DNA of 64,000 bases, taken from contig NZ_CP101655.1 of NCBI RefSeq assembly GCF_028830055.1, positions 5,137,137-5,201,136 on the forward strand, written 5' to 3'. Made by a program: the position numbers and the translations under genes. Under the pieces are notes generated by a model. That model was not told the origin of the DNA. It did not search any database and saw only the letters and a list, made by a program, of their open reading frames with translations. Below are positions 27,655 to 35,349 of this stretch, piece after piece; position 1 is the first letter of the stretch, and every line of letters begins with the position of its first letter. The stretch is from Pseudomonas serboccidentalis. GTDB lineage: Bacteria > Pseudomonadota > Gammaproteobacteria > Pseudomonadales > Pseudomonadaceae.

Positions 27655-28623
27655 TCAATGCACGCGCTGGTTGTTGAGCCTTGGGGGGAGGGTGATCGGT
27701 GTCAGCACCGGTTGCCCGGAGAAAAACGCTACGAGGTTTTTGCCGACCAGTTCAACTGTGCCTTGGGTGGCTTCCGGTGACAGGCCGGCGACGTGCGGCG
27801 TGAGAATCACGTTGCTCAAGGTTTTCAGCGCATCCGGCACCTGCGGTTCGTGATCGAACACATCCAGCGCAGCACCGGCAATCCGCCGTTGCTCAAGGGC
27901 GGTGATCAGGTCGGCGGTGGCGATCACGCTCGCCCTGGCGATATTGACGATGAAGCCTTTCGGGCCAAGCGCATCGAGCACCGGGCGGGTCACCAGATGC
28001 TGGGTGCCGATACCGCCAGGCGTCGCAACGATCAGACAGTCGGAGGCCCGCGCCAGTTCGGTGGGTGTCGAGCAGAACGCGTACGGCACATCGCTGCGCA
28101 CCTGCCGATTGTGGTAATGAATGTGCATGTCAAAACCGAGGTGGGCGCGCTTGGCGATCGCCATGCCCACCGCGCCCAGGCCGAGAATGCCCAGATGTTT
28201 GTTGGCCAGCGACGGGCGCATGATCTTCGGCCATTCACCCCGGCGCACCGCCGCGTCGCAGCGCGGAATGTCGCGCACCAGTGCCAGCAGCATGGCCATG
28301 GCATGGTCGGCCACCGACGAGGCGTTGACCCCGGCGCCGTTGGTTACGGTAATCCCGCGGTCGCTGGCGGCCTGCAGGTCGACGTGTTCGTAACCGGCGC
28401 CGATCACGGTGATGATTTTAAGGGCCGGCAAGGCGTCGATTTCGTCCGCGGTCAGGCCCAGCGGGCCACGGGTCAGCACGGCGTCGATCCGCGAACCATG
28501 GGTGGCGATGGCTTGCGCCCGTTCGGCAGGAGTCGGCGCGAGGATCAGATGAAAGCCCTGATGCTCGAGAATCGGTAGATAGTCATTGATGGTTTCAACC
28601 AGTACCAGAACGGTGGCGGGCAT
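27655..28623 (-). CDS. D-isomer-specific 2-hydroxyacid dehydrogenase
   Basis: 322 residues. The NAD-binding motif GLGAVGMAIAKRAHLGFD is near residue 150. The catalytic set of the family is present: an Arg region in GGIGTQHLVTRPV, Glu in DVFDHEPQVP, and His in LTPHVAGLSPEA. Such enzymes reduce glyoxylate, hydroxypyruvate or other 2-ketoacids. The substrate cannot be told from sequence alone, though hydroxypyruvate/glyoxylate reductase is the commonest in this size class. The start is ATG at 28623; an in-frame extension to 28710 lacks the family N-terminus. It stands alone in a 160-base upstream gap. Confidence 0.87.
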   Translation of the reverse strand: MPATVLVLVETINDYLPILEHQGFHLILAPTPAERAQAIATHGSRIDAVLTRGPLGLTADEIDALPALKIITVIGAGYEHVDLQAASDRGITVTNGAGVNASSVADHAMAMLLALVRDIPRCDAAVRRGEWPKIMRPSLANKHLGILGLGAVGMAIAKRAHLGFDMHIHYHNRQVRSDVPYAFCSTPTELARASDCLIVATPGGIGTQHLVTRPVLDALGPKGFIVNIARASVIATADLITALEQRRIAGAALDVFDHEPQVPDALKTLSNVILTPHVAGLSPEATQGTVELVGKNLVAFFSGQPVLTPITLPPRLNNQRVH

Positions 28624-28780
28624 TGCACGGCTCCTGTGATCGTCGGCGGGGTTGGTTCGCGAAAGTCGTTGCAGAGTGCTGATTGCGCAGCGGCCTGGCA
28701 ATCGTTGCAATCGTCGTCATTCGTGCGGCGCTGACTTGATTCTGGACGCCTTCGCGCAAGAAGCAAGGGCGCTGGCTCGA

Positions 28781-29209
28781 TCATTGGGCTGCCTGGGCTT
28801 TGGTCTGCTCGGCCAGGGCAATCGTTTTGAAATCATAGGTTGGATAGAACTCGGTCCGGTAACTGCCCCACGCGGTGTTTTCCAGGGCTAGGTTGACTTC
28901 CGCCAGGCGCGAAGCCGGAAAACGCACGGTGACCACCTGGCCGATGCCCATCATGATGCTCCAGCTCACCACTTCGACGCCGGCCGGTGGAAAGGTTTTA
29001 TAGAAGCCTTGCCGCGCGAGCTGGGCTTTTATTTCACTCAACGGGCGCGACTGGTCATGTTTCAGGAACACGGTGAGCATCATCGCGTTGTCCGGGGTGG
29101 CGACGGCAATTTTCGCCGGTGGAGTGGCGGATTGCGCGTGGGCTGCCGTGCAGCAGGCCGCAGAGATCAGCAGTGACGACATCAGTAATGTTTTAAGTGT
29201 TTTTTGCAT
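28781..29209 (-). CDS. Exported hypothetical protein, 142 residues
   Basis: A signal peptide (MQKTLKTLLMSSLLISAACC, cleavage after AHA or AQS near residue 26) is followed by about 115 residues. These contain MMLTVFLKHDQSRPLSEIKAQ, a hydrophobic SWSIMMGIGQVVTVRFP and a tail AEQTKAQAAQ. The compact fold looks ferredoxin-like (alternating strand and helix), but no family is recognised. It is probably periplasmic. The next gene upstream, also exported, ends 21 bases before this start, so the two are likely co-transcribed and may share a function. Confidence 0.68.
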   Translation of the reverse strand: MQKTLKTLLMSSLLISAACCTAAHAQSATPPAKIAVATPDNAMMLTVFLKHDQSRPLSEIKAQLARQGFYKTFPPAGVEVVSWSIMMGIGQVVTVRFPASRLAEVNLALENTAWGSYRTEFYPTYDFKTIALAEQTKAQAAQ

Positions 29210-29230
29210 GGTGAACTTCCTGTTTTATTG

Positions 29231-29725
29231 TCAGAGGGCTGATTTCGTTTCGACTGTTCCTGTGTAAGGTGCGTGAACCACGTAGATGCGCACAGGCGGG
29301 TTACCTTCCACCATGTCGCGTGGCACTTCCCGGGAGTAAGTGAATTCGTTTTTACTCAGTGTTTCCATGCGTCGGACAATGGTTTTGGTGGTGCCGATAT
29401 CCGGTACAAGAACATGTTGCTTGTGGTCGCCGGTGACAAAGAAATAACCACCGCCGCCATTGTTGTATTTTGAATGTCCAGTATCGACATGAAAGAACTC
29501 ATATCGATTGCGTTCGGGATCCCAGGTCGATATGCCAACGACGCCGGGATAATTGGCTTTCACATCGGTTTCGGCAGCGCCTTCGATATAAACCCGGGTA
29601 GTCAGCCAGCGGGCTGAGGAGGCTAGTTCGCGAACGTCGGTACTCGCCGGGGCTTGTTGCGCCACAGCGGCGAAAGGAAGCAGCGCTCCTGCCAGCAACA
29701 GGCAGGTCAGAATACTCTTTTGCAT
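29231..29725 (-). CDS. Exported protein, DUF4822-like (lipocalin-like fold)
   Basis: 164 residues with a signal peptide ending AVAQQ (about residue 23). The mature part has features of DUF4822 proteins as I remember them: SARWLTTRVYIEG, VVGISTWDPERNRYEFF, a glycine-rich NNGGGGYFFVTGD, and FTYSREVPRDMVEGNPPV. A small beta-barrel with a ligand pocket is plausible. It is the first gene of a two-gene run of exported proteins. The role is unknown; the family assignment is from memory and not verified. Confidence 0.65.
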   Translation of the reverse strand: MQKSILTCLLLAGALLPFAAVAQQAPASTDVRELASSARWLTTRVYIEGAAETDVKANYPGVVGISTWDPERNRYEFFHVDTGHSKYNNGGGGYFFVTGDHKQHVLVPDIGTTKTIVRRMETLSKNEFTYSREVPRDMVEGNPPVRIYVVHAPYTGTVETKSAL

Positions 29726-30094
29726 ACGCCATCCTCGTTATCAGAATTTTCAGGTTATGCACGGATCAAGTGCGCTAACTTCAAGCGTGAAAAATATAGG
29801 CCCGACTTACAGCGGTTTTCAATGGCGAGGTAGTTGCTTGTAACACATTGGCTGTATTTGTCATTGGGTAATGTTTTGTTGCTGTTTTTTAAGTTGCTTT
29901 GATTCGTAGGATTAATCTGAAGTGTCGGGTTGTTTTAGGTGTTAAGAGTGGTTGTCTGCACGAAGAGTCGGTTGTTGCTGTTGATAAACATCATTGGTAA
30001 CAGTAAAGATTTAAACAACCTTGTAGGAAAACAAATGCAGTTGCAGATTGCGCATTGACGCCGCCGCACTTTGGTGCGACGGCGTAGATTCGAT
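29726..30094. other. AT-rich intergenic region with a hairpin
   Basis: 369 bases, clearly more AT-rich than the surroundings between about 29790 and 30040. It presumably holds the promoter of the exported-protein pair. A GC-rich inverted repeat at 30058-30085 (arms like ACGCCGCCGCAC and GTGCGACGGCGT, one mismatch) lies just after the cysteine hydrolase stop and could end that transcript, although it has no T-run. No small gene with a good ribosome site was seen. Confidence 0.55.
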
Positions 30095-30619
30095 TCAGAA
30101 AGTCACATCGGCACTGTTGATCCGCCGCGCGAAGGCGCCGCCGAGGGTGGCGTTGTGGTGCTCGATGATGGCTTGGGCGGATAGCGTCGGGGTGTCCATG
30201 CAAGTGTGCGCGTCGGCCACCAGCCACGGTTTGAAGCCCAGATCGGCAGCGGCGCGGCAGGTGGCGTCGATGCAGAACTGAGTCTTCATGCCGACGAGGT
30301 ACAAGTCTTCAATCTTTGCCGCTTCGAGCTGCTGCGCCAGGTCCGTGCCGTGGAAGGCGTTGGGTCTGGATTTGTCAAACAGGTGGTCGGTGTCAGCGTC
30401 CAGTTCGAGTTCCGGCAACAATTGCCAGAAGGGGCTTCCAGCTGCAATTGGCGAGCCTGCGGGGCCGGTGTGGCGCACGGCGTAGATCGGCACGTGTTGC
30501 TGGTGTGCCTGGTTGATGAGGTGCTGGATGTTGGCAAGCACACGTTCGCCGTCGTGGGGTTTTTCCGGGCCATGGAACAGACCGACCTGCATATCGATGA
30601 TCAACAGTGCTGCGGACAT
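30095..30619 (-). CDS. Cysteine hydrolase (isochorismatase-like) family protein
   Basis: 174 residues with the isochorismatase-like fold: Asp of the catalytic triad in LLIIDMQVGLF, Lys in LFDKSRPNAF, Cys in GMKTQFCIDATC. The family covers nicotinamidases, N-carbamoylsarcosine amidases and many uncharacterised C-N hydrolases, so the substrate is open. AAGGAGA lies before the ATG at 30619. Upstream lies a 200-base leader with a promoter, a 25-codon peptide and a terminator-like hairpin (listed separately), suggesting amino-acid-responsive transcription attenuation. That is unusual for this family. Confidence 0.83.
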   Translation of the reverse strand: MSAALLIIDMQVGLFHGPEKPHDGERVLANIQHLINQAHQQHVPIYAVRHTGPAGSPIAAGSPFWQLLPELELDADTDHLFDKSRPNAFHGTDLAQQLEAAKIEDLYLVGMKTQFCIDATCRAAADLGFKPWLVADAHTCMDTPTLSAQAIIEHHNATLGGAFARRINSADVTF

Positions 30620-30656
30620 GGTGTTTCTCCTTGGGGGCTGCAAGTGCCGCACGGAC

Positions 30657-30698
30657 GGGAGAAACAACAAGGCCCCGTCCATTGCTGGCGGGGCCTTG
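30657..30698 (-). terminator. Terminator-like hairpin in the cysteine hydrolase leader
   Basis: Perfect 10-base arms, CAAGGCCCCG at 30668-30677 and its complement at 30689-30698, with an 11-base loop. On the minus strand a U-rich tail TTGTTTCT follows. It stands between the leader peptide stop and the structural gene, where an attenuator terminator would be. Its left RNA arm can alternatively pair with GGCGGG in the leader peptide codons. Confidence 0.6.
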
Positions 30699-30715
30699 GG
30701 TTCACTGCGCTGGAT

Positions 30716-30793
30716 TCACCTCAGGCAGCAACACCACGACCCGCCGGTGGCGGTCGTGGTGGTACGGGTGAGGTGCAGCGGGCGAAGGTTCAT
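30716..30793 (-). CDS. Putative 25-residue leader peptide
   Basis: An open frame of 25 codons: MNLRPLHL, a threonine-rich run TRTTTTAT, then GGSWCCCLR and stop. Threonine codons fall in the left arm of the hairpin at 30733-30760 and three cysteine codons follow its right arm. The ATG lies only six bases after a -10-like hexamer, so the message may be leaderless. The composition is typical of attenuation peptides such as ThrL, though the peptide itself is not a known one to me. Confidence 0.5.
   Translation of the reverse strand: MNLRPLHLTRTTTTATGGSWCCCLR
30733..30760 (-). promoter_or_regulatory. Pause/antitermination hairpin within the leader
   Basis: Perfect 9-base arms ACCACGACC (30733-30741 on +) and GGTCGTGGT (30752-30760), inside the leader peptide codons. 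The loop contains GGCGGG on the minus strand, complementary to CCCGCC at the terminator. Mutually exclusive folding is therefore possible. Confidence 0.5.
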
Positions 30794-30799
30794 GCGCCG

Positions 30800-30829
30800 A
30801 TCATGCTGGCGGCAGCGAAGGGCTGTCAA
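30800..30829 (-). promoter_or_regulatory. Sigma-70-like promoter for the cysteine hydrolase leader
   Basis: On the minus strand a perfect TTGACA (30829-30824) and CATGAT (30805-30800) are separated by 18 bases. The -35 hexamer includes the TGA stop codon of the tautomerase gene. The expected start site falls at or next to the leader ATG at 30793. Confidence 0.5.
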
Positions 30830-31209
30830 CTGGCGTATTGAGCGATGCCGTTACCGAACGACCAGTTCTCCTTTTTGACTTCCACCAGATTGATGAACAC
30901 GTCTTCCAGGCGAATGCCCAGTTGTGCGTTCAGGTTCTGCGCGATGGTCTGATACAGGACTTTTTTCTGCTCCAACGTCCGGCCTTCATTGAGGGTGATC
31001 TGGATGATCACCAACTGATCGCTGCGCTGGATGCCCAGATACTGCGGGTCGAAGATGAAATGCTCGCCGTCGCGCTCGTTGAGGATCTGGAAATTGTCGT
31101 GCTCCGGCACGTTGATCGTGCTGCGCATGGCAGCGTAGATCTGCTCGCCGATGCGTTTGGCGAACGTGGGATCGCTGTGTTTCTTGATGTCGACGCGCAC
31201 GAGGGGCAT
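30826..31209 (-). CDS. Tautomerase family protein
   Basis: 127 residues with the 4-oxalocrotonate tautomerase/MSAD-like fold. The initiator Met is followed by Pro2 (MPLVRVDI), the catalytic N-terminal proline of the superfamily once Met is removed. The length, about twice that of 4-OT monomers, fits the cis-CaaD/MSAD-type fused members, including an EKKVLYQTIAQNLNAQLG helix and a DVFINLVEVKKENWSFGNG C-terminus. The substrate is unknown. The gene is on the same strand as the cysteine hydrolase, and that gene's promoter overlaps this stop codon. Confidence 0.83.
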   Translation of the reverse strand: MPLVRVDIKKHSDPTFAKRIGEQIYAAMRSTINVPEHDNFQILNERDGEHFIFDPQYLGIQRSDQLVIIQITLNEGRTLEQKKVLYQTIAQNLNAQLGIRLEDVFINLVEVKKENWSFGNGIAQYAS

Positions 31210-31435
31210 TGGACGGCTCCGTGGGGCAGGGGACTTCTTACGCTAGAACATATCGGCCAAATTGAAAGTTTGGGGTGATGACCCCGCCGCTGTTTTTGTA
31301 TGAGGCTACCTACGAAACTCGCGGATTTTGCCTACGAATTTGGCAGATGCGTCTGCTATCGGCATGGTGATGAACGCGAAATCATGTGGGCACAAAGCAG
31401 CCCGCGCAGTCACTGCCAACAGCCAAGGAAGGCGA

Positions 31436-31630
31436 ATGCTTCAGAATGATCGGGAAAATATGGAGCTCGAAAGACTCCGAAATGAAACACGCAAACTCAT
31501 CGCCGAAAGAAAAAAACTTCTGGCGGAAGAAAAAAAGCTAAGCAGGGAAACGTATTTATATCCGCTCGCCGTATTAGGTGCTCTGGTGACTGCAATCACT
31601 GCTGTAGCAAGTGTTTTTTTCAAGTTTTGA
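31436..31630 (+). CDS. Small coiled-coil membrane protein, 64 residues
   Basis: The N-terminal 40 residues are strongly charged (ENMELERLRNETRKLIAERK, then LLAEEKKLSRE), predicting a continuous helix or coiled coil. A single membrane segment of about 20 residues (YPLAVLGALVTAITAVASVFF) ends the protein at KF. AAGGA lies six bases before the ATG at 31436. The region is more AT-rich than its surroundings. The second small gene 52 bases downstream has the same design, coiled coil then membrane anchor, so they probably act together. No family or function recognised. Confidence 0.62.
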   Translation: MLQNDRENMELERLRNETRKLIAERKKLLAEEKKLSRETYLYPLAVLGALVTAITAVASVFFKF

Positions 31631-31682
31631 GCGTTCGTGTTTCACCACCGTCAGACCCATTAGCTAAAAAGGAAAAACGAAC

Positions 31683-31853
31683 ATGAACACTTATGACCTC
31701 AAAGCCAGAATGGAAGAACTGGAACGTGAGCACGATGAGTGGGAGGAAAGAATGCGTATTAAAAACAAGGGCGATATGTACCCAATCTGGGGAATGCTGG
31801 CGTTCGGCCTTTTTTGCATGTCGCTCGGATTCATCCTGGCTCGATCGATCTGA
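31683..31853 (+). CDS. Small coiled-coil membrane protein, 56 residues
   Basis: It starts MNTYDLKARMEELEREHDEW, an acidic and basic helical stretch, then a short basic loop (RIKNKGD) and a membrane segment MLAFGLFCMSLGFILARSI at the C-terminus. AAGGA in AAAAAGGAAAAACGAAC supplies the ribosome site. It is the partner of the gene at 31436 in layout and orientation, probably co-transcribed. Type II tail-anchored topology is likely. Function not recognised. Possibly acquired DNA, given the AT-rich context. Confidence 0.6.
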   Translation: MNTYDLKARMEELEREHDEWEERMRIKNKGDMYPIWGMLAFGLFCMSLGFILARSI

Positions 31854-32107
31854 TCAAGTCTTCCCGATCACACCTTGCAGTGAAACGTGTCAGAAAACGA
31901 CATCTCACGTACCTTGTGCCGACAGCCAATTTCCCAAAAACGACAACCCGGTCATCTGCTCCGTACAACCATTCCTCAGCTAAGTCTTTGCTTCTGCTCA
32001 TTTATCGCGGAGAATCGCGCCCCTGTTTCGGCCGGAGCATGTCTGTCGGTTTTTTCCGACGCGTCCTGACCGAGTGGCAAGTGACCGGAATGCGGAGATC
32101 CGACCGG

Positions 32108-33388
32108 ATGAATGATCAGGCCAATAGCGTCGACGAACGCTATGAAGCGGCAGCACCAGCTGAACTGTCGAGCTGGAATCGCCATGACACCACGTGGATG
32201 TTGGGACTGTTCGGGACCGCCATTGGCGCCGGCACCCTGTTTTTGCCGATCAACGCGGGTCTGGGTGGCTTCTGGCCGCTGGTGGTCCTCGCGCTGCTGG
32301 CCTTCCCGATGACGTTCTTCGCCCATCGCGGCTTGACCCGCTTCGTGCTCTCCGGTCGCGAAGGCGCCGACATCACCGAGGTGGTCGAGCAGCATTTCGG
32401 CATCAAGGCCGGTGCGCTGATCACCTTGCTGTACTTCTTCGCCATCTTCCCGATCCTGCTGATCTACAGCGTCGGCCTGACCAACACCGTCGCCAGCTTC
32501 CTCGAACACCAACTGCACATCACACCGCCACCGCGCGTGCTGCTGTCGTTCGTGCTGATCCTCGGCCTGCTGGCCGTGGTGCGTTGCGGCGAACAGGCGA
32601 TCGTCAAGGCGATGAGCCTGATGGTCTATCCGTTTATCGTCGCGCTGCTGTTCCTCGCGGTGTACCTGATTCCGCACTGGAACGGCGGCATCCTCACCAC
32701 CGTCTCGCAAGTGCCGGCGCCGTCGGCGCTGCTGCACACGCTGTGGCTGGCGATCCCGGTGATGGTGTTCTCCTTCAACCACTCGCCGATCATCTCGGCC
32801 TTCGCGGTGGATCAGAAGCGTCGCTACGGGGCCAATGCGCAGCAGCGCAGCTCGCAAATCCTCTGCCGTGCCCACCTGTTGATGGTGGTGATGGTGCTGT
32901 TCTTCGTCTTCAGTTGCGTGCTGACCCTGTCGCCGGAACAACTGGCTGAAGCCAAGGCGCAGAACCTGTCGATCCTGTCGTACCTGGCCAACCACTTCAG
33001 CAACCCGACCATCGCGTTTGCGGCACCGTTGATTGCCTTTGTGGCGATCTCCAAGTCGTTCCTCGGCCACTACATCGGTGCCAGCGAAGGCCTCAAGGGC
33101 CTGATCGTCAAGAGCGGCCAGCGTCCGGGTGCCAAGGCGCTGGATCGCATCGTGGCGGCGTTCATGCTGGTGGTGTGCTGGATCGTCGCGACCCTCAACC
33201 CGAGCATCCTGGGCATGATCGAGACCATTGGCGGCCCGGTGATCGCGGCGATTCTGTTCCTGATGCCGATGTACGCGATTCGTAAAGTGCCGGCGATGGC
33301 GCGCTATCGCGGTCAGGCGTCGAACGTGTTCGTTACGGCAGTAGGTCTGGTGGCGATTTCGGCGCTGATTTATTCGCTGACTGCTTAA
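32108..33388 (+). CDS. Serine/threonine-type permease, HAAAP family
   Basis: 426 residues with eleven or twelve membrane segments. After a hydrophilic N-terminus the first helix carries LGLFGTAIGAGTLFLPINAG, the sodium- or proton-coupled hydroxy/aromatic amino acid permease (SdaC/TdcC) signature. Likely serine or threonine uptake. GGAGAT lies eight bases before the ATG at 32108; the frame extends far upstream but that part has no family match. The upstream 254 bases contain no other gene. Transcription ends at a REP pair and a clear intrinsic terminator (33490-33525). Confidence 0.87.
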   Translation: MNDQANSVDERYEAAAPAELSSWNRHDTTWMLGLFGTAIGAGTLFLPINAGLGGFWPLVVLALLAFPMTFFAHRGLTRFVLSGREGADITEVVEQHFGIKAGALITLLYFFAIFPILLIYSVGLTNTVASFLEHQLHITPPPRVLLSFVLILGLLAVVRCGEQAIVKAMSLMVYPFIVALLFLAVYLIPHWNGGILTTVSQVPAPSALLHTLWLAIPVMVFSFNHSPIISAFAVDQKRRYGANAQQRSSQILCRAHLLMVVMVLFFVFSCVLTLSPEQLAEAKAQNLSILSYLANHFSNPTIAFAAPLIAFVAISKSFLGHYIGASEGLKGLIVKSGQRPGAKALDRIVAAFMLVVCWIVATLNPSILGMIETIGGPVIAAILFLMPMYAIRKVPAMARYRGQASNVFVTAVGLVAISALIYSLTA

Positions 33389-33398
33389 GGCAAGCTCA

Positions 33399-33478
33399 AG
33401 AGATCGTAGCCTGCGGCAGCTCCTAGGGTATACACAAACCCTGTAGGAGCTGCCGAAGGCTGCGATCTTTCGCTTTTC
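33399..33478. repeat. REP inverted pair (GGAGCTGCCGAAGGCTGCG type)
   Basis: Inverted arms AGATCGTAGCCTGCGGCAGC and GCTGCCGAAGGCTGCGATCT with a spacer around 33426-33440. It is located just after the permease gene. Confidence 0.83.
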
Positions 33479-33489
33479 AGCTACAGTAG

Positions 33490-33525
33490 GCCGCTGCACA
33501 TCTCTCATGCGCAGCGGCTTTTTTT
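33490..33525 (+). terminator. Intrinsic terminator after the permease gene
   Basis: A perfect 8-base stem GCCGCTGC (33490-33497) with GCAGCGGC (33511-33518) and a 13-base loop, then seven T residues. It overlaps an in-frame ATG at 33507 of the SulP frame, arguing that translation of SulP starts downstream at 33543. Confidence 0.85.
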
Positions 33526-33542
33526 CGTCTGGAGACAGTGGA

Positions 33543-35189
33543 TTGTCGAGCGCGCCCCAACCTGTAGAACAACCCAATCGCTGGCGGGACATCCTCGCCG
33601 GCCTGTCGATTGCCGGTCTGTTGTTGCCTGAAGCGGTCGCCTATTCGACCATCGCTGCGCTGGCGCCCCAGGCCGGGGTGATTGCCCTGTTTGCCGGGTT
33701 GCTTTGCTATGGGCTGTTTGGCACCAGCCGCTTTGCCATTGTTTCGGCCACGTCATCCTCGGCGGCGGTACTGGCGGCAGCCACGGCGACCATGGCCAAT
33801 GGTGACCCGCAATTGCGTGCGACGCTGGCGGTCGGGCTGGTGCTGGTCACCGGTGGGTTGTTCTTGCTGGCCGGGATCTTTCGTTTTGGCAGCGTCACCT
33901 CGTTTATCGCCAAACCGGTGCTGCGCGGATTCGCCTTTGGTCTGGCGTTGACCATCATTCTCAAGCAGGTCGCCAATGTGGTCGGTGTGCATCTGGCCGA
34001 CGCCAATCTGGTGCGCTTCGCCCCGCAATTGCTCGAACAACTGCCGCAATGGAACTGGCCGGCGGCCGCTGTCACCGCGGTGGCGCTGCTGTTGTTGAGC
34101 CTGTTCTCGCGCTTTCCACGGGTGCCCGGTGGCTTGCTGGTGGTGGTGATCGGCATCGTCGCCGGGCAATGGCTGAACCTGCCAGCACATGGCGTGAAGC
34201 TGATCGGCTTGATTGACCTGAGCCTTGAGCTGCCGAACCTGCCGGTGCTGCCGTTCACCGACTGGTTGCGGCTGGGGGAGGTGGGGTTTGCGCTGGTGAT
34301 GATTCTGTACGCCGAGTCGTACGGTTCGATCAGCTCGTTCGCGCTCAAGCACGGCGACCGTGTGACCTCCAACCGTGATCTGCTGGCGCTGGGCGCGTCG
34401 AATCTGTTGTCCGGGCTGTTTCATGGCATGCCGGCGGGGGCCGGGTATTCGGCGACGTCGGCGAACGAGGCCGCCGGGGCGACGTCACGCTGGGCCGGCG
34501 GGGTCGCGGCGCTGGTGGTGCTGGTGATCGTGCTGACAGTGTTGCCGTGGATTGCGCTGACACCGGAGCCGATTCTGGCGGCCATCGTCATGCATGCGCT
34601 GGGCCGTGGTTTGAGTCTGCAGCCGCTGGGCCGCTATTTCATCTGGCGCCGGGACCGGGTGCTGGTGTTGTGCGCGGTGGGGGCGGTGCTGGTGCTGGGC
34701 ATTCTCGACGGGCTGCTGGTGTCGGTGGCCATCAGCGTGTTGCTGATGCTCAAACAAATGTCGGCGGCGGATATTCAGGTGCTTGGGCGGATTGACGGTG
34801 GGCACGATTTTGTCGATCTGCAGCGTCATCCGACGGCGTCAACTGAACCCGGAGTGCTGATTGTGCGGCCCAGTGAGGCGTTGTTCTTCGCCAATGTGGA
34901 GCGGATTCTCGGTGCTGCACTGCACTTGATTCGTCACTCGAACGCACCCGTGCACACGGTGATTCTCAGTCTTGAGGAAACCCCGGACCTGGACGGCACC
35001 AGCATCGAGGCGATGCAGGAGTTCTTCCTGCGGGTGCATCAGGAGGGTAAACGCCTGATTCTGGCGCGGCTCAAGCATGAGGCGCTGACTGCCCTGGAGG
35101 CATTGCCGGAGGTGACGGCTAACGGGGTGATCCTCAGCGGACTGAGCGTCGATGGCGCGGTGCAGCAGGCCCTCAAGCTCAACACATAA
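33543..35189 (+). CDS. SulP family inorganic anion transporter with STAS domain
   Basis: 548 residues. A membrane part of about 14 helices (about 20-410) opens with the SulP signature ILAGLSIAGLLLPEAVAYSTIA. A cytosolic STAS domain (about 430-545, with LDGTSIEAMQEFF) follows. The family carries sulfate, bicarbonate or other anions. The start is TTG at 33543, six bases after GGAGAC. The ATG at 33507 lies inside a terminator stem and would need translation through it, so it is disfavoured. It may be expressed from a promoter between the terminator and the start, or weakly by read-through from the permease gene. The substrate is not clear. Confidence 0.86.
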   Translation: MSSAPQPVEQPNRWRDILAGLSIAGLLLPEAVAYSTIAALAPQAGVIALFAGLLCYGLFGTSRFAIVSATSSSAAVLAAATATMANGDPQLRATLAVGLVLVTGGLFLLAGIFRFGSVTSFIAKPVLRGFAFGLALTIILKQVANVVGVHLADANLVRFAPQLLEQLPQWNWPAAAVTAVALLLLSLFSRFPRVPGGLLVVVIGIVAGQWLNLPAHGVKLIGLIDLSLELPNLPVLPFTDWLRLGEVGFALVMILYAESYGSISSFALKHGDRVTSNRDLLALGASNLLSGLFHGMPAGAGYSATSANEAAGATSRWAGGVAALVVLVIVLTVLPWIALTPEPILAAIVMHALGRGLSLQPLGRYFIWRRDRVLVLCAVGAVLVLGILDGLLVSVAISVLLMLKQMSAADIQVLGRIDGGHDFVDLQRHPTASTEPGVLIVRPSEALFFANVERILGAALHLIRHSNAPVHTVILSLEETPDLDGTSIEAMQEFFLRVHQEGKRLILARLKHEALTALEALPEVTANGVILSGLSVDGAVQQALKLNT

Positions 35190-35195
35190 CCCCTC

Positions 35196-35272
35196 TGTGC
35201 AGGAGCTGCCGAAGGCTGCGATCTTTTGATTTTAAAGATCAAGAGATCGCAGCCTTCGGCAGCTCCTACAGG
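35196..35272. repeat. REP inverted pair (GGAGCTGCCGAAGGCTGCG type)
   Basis: Inverted arms CAGGAGCTGCCGAAGGCTGC and GCAGCCTTCGGCAGCTCCTA around a short AT-rich centre (TTGATTTTAAAGATC). It lies between the convergent SulP and acnB genes. Confidence 0.87.
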
Positions 35273-35295
35273 AGGCGTAAGTGAAATTCCGGGTA

Positions 35296-35335
35296 TAAAA
35301 AAACGCCGCTCATCTCACGATGGGCGGCGTTTTTC
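35296..35335 (-). terminator. Intrinsic terminator for acnB
   Basis: Stem AACGCCGC (35302-35309) with GCGGCGTT (35324-35331) and a 14-base loop. On the minus strand it is followed by a run of seven T. T residues on the other strand too suggest it can stop transcripts from both sides. Confidence 0.82.
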
Positions 35336-35349
35336 ATTGCGTTGCAGCG

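Noticed and set aside
30058..30085. GC-rich hairpin after the cysteine hydrolase gene as a full terminator
   Set aside because: One mismatch in the stem and no T-run on either strand; kept only as a remark in the intergenic entry.
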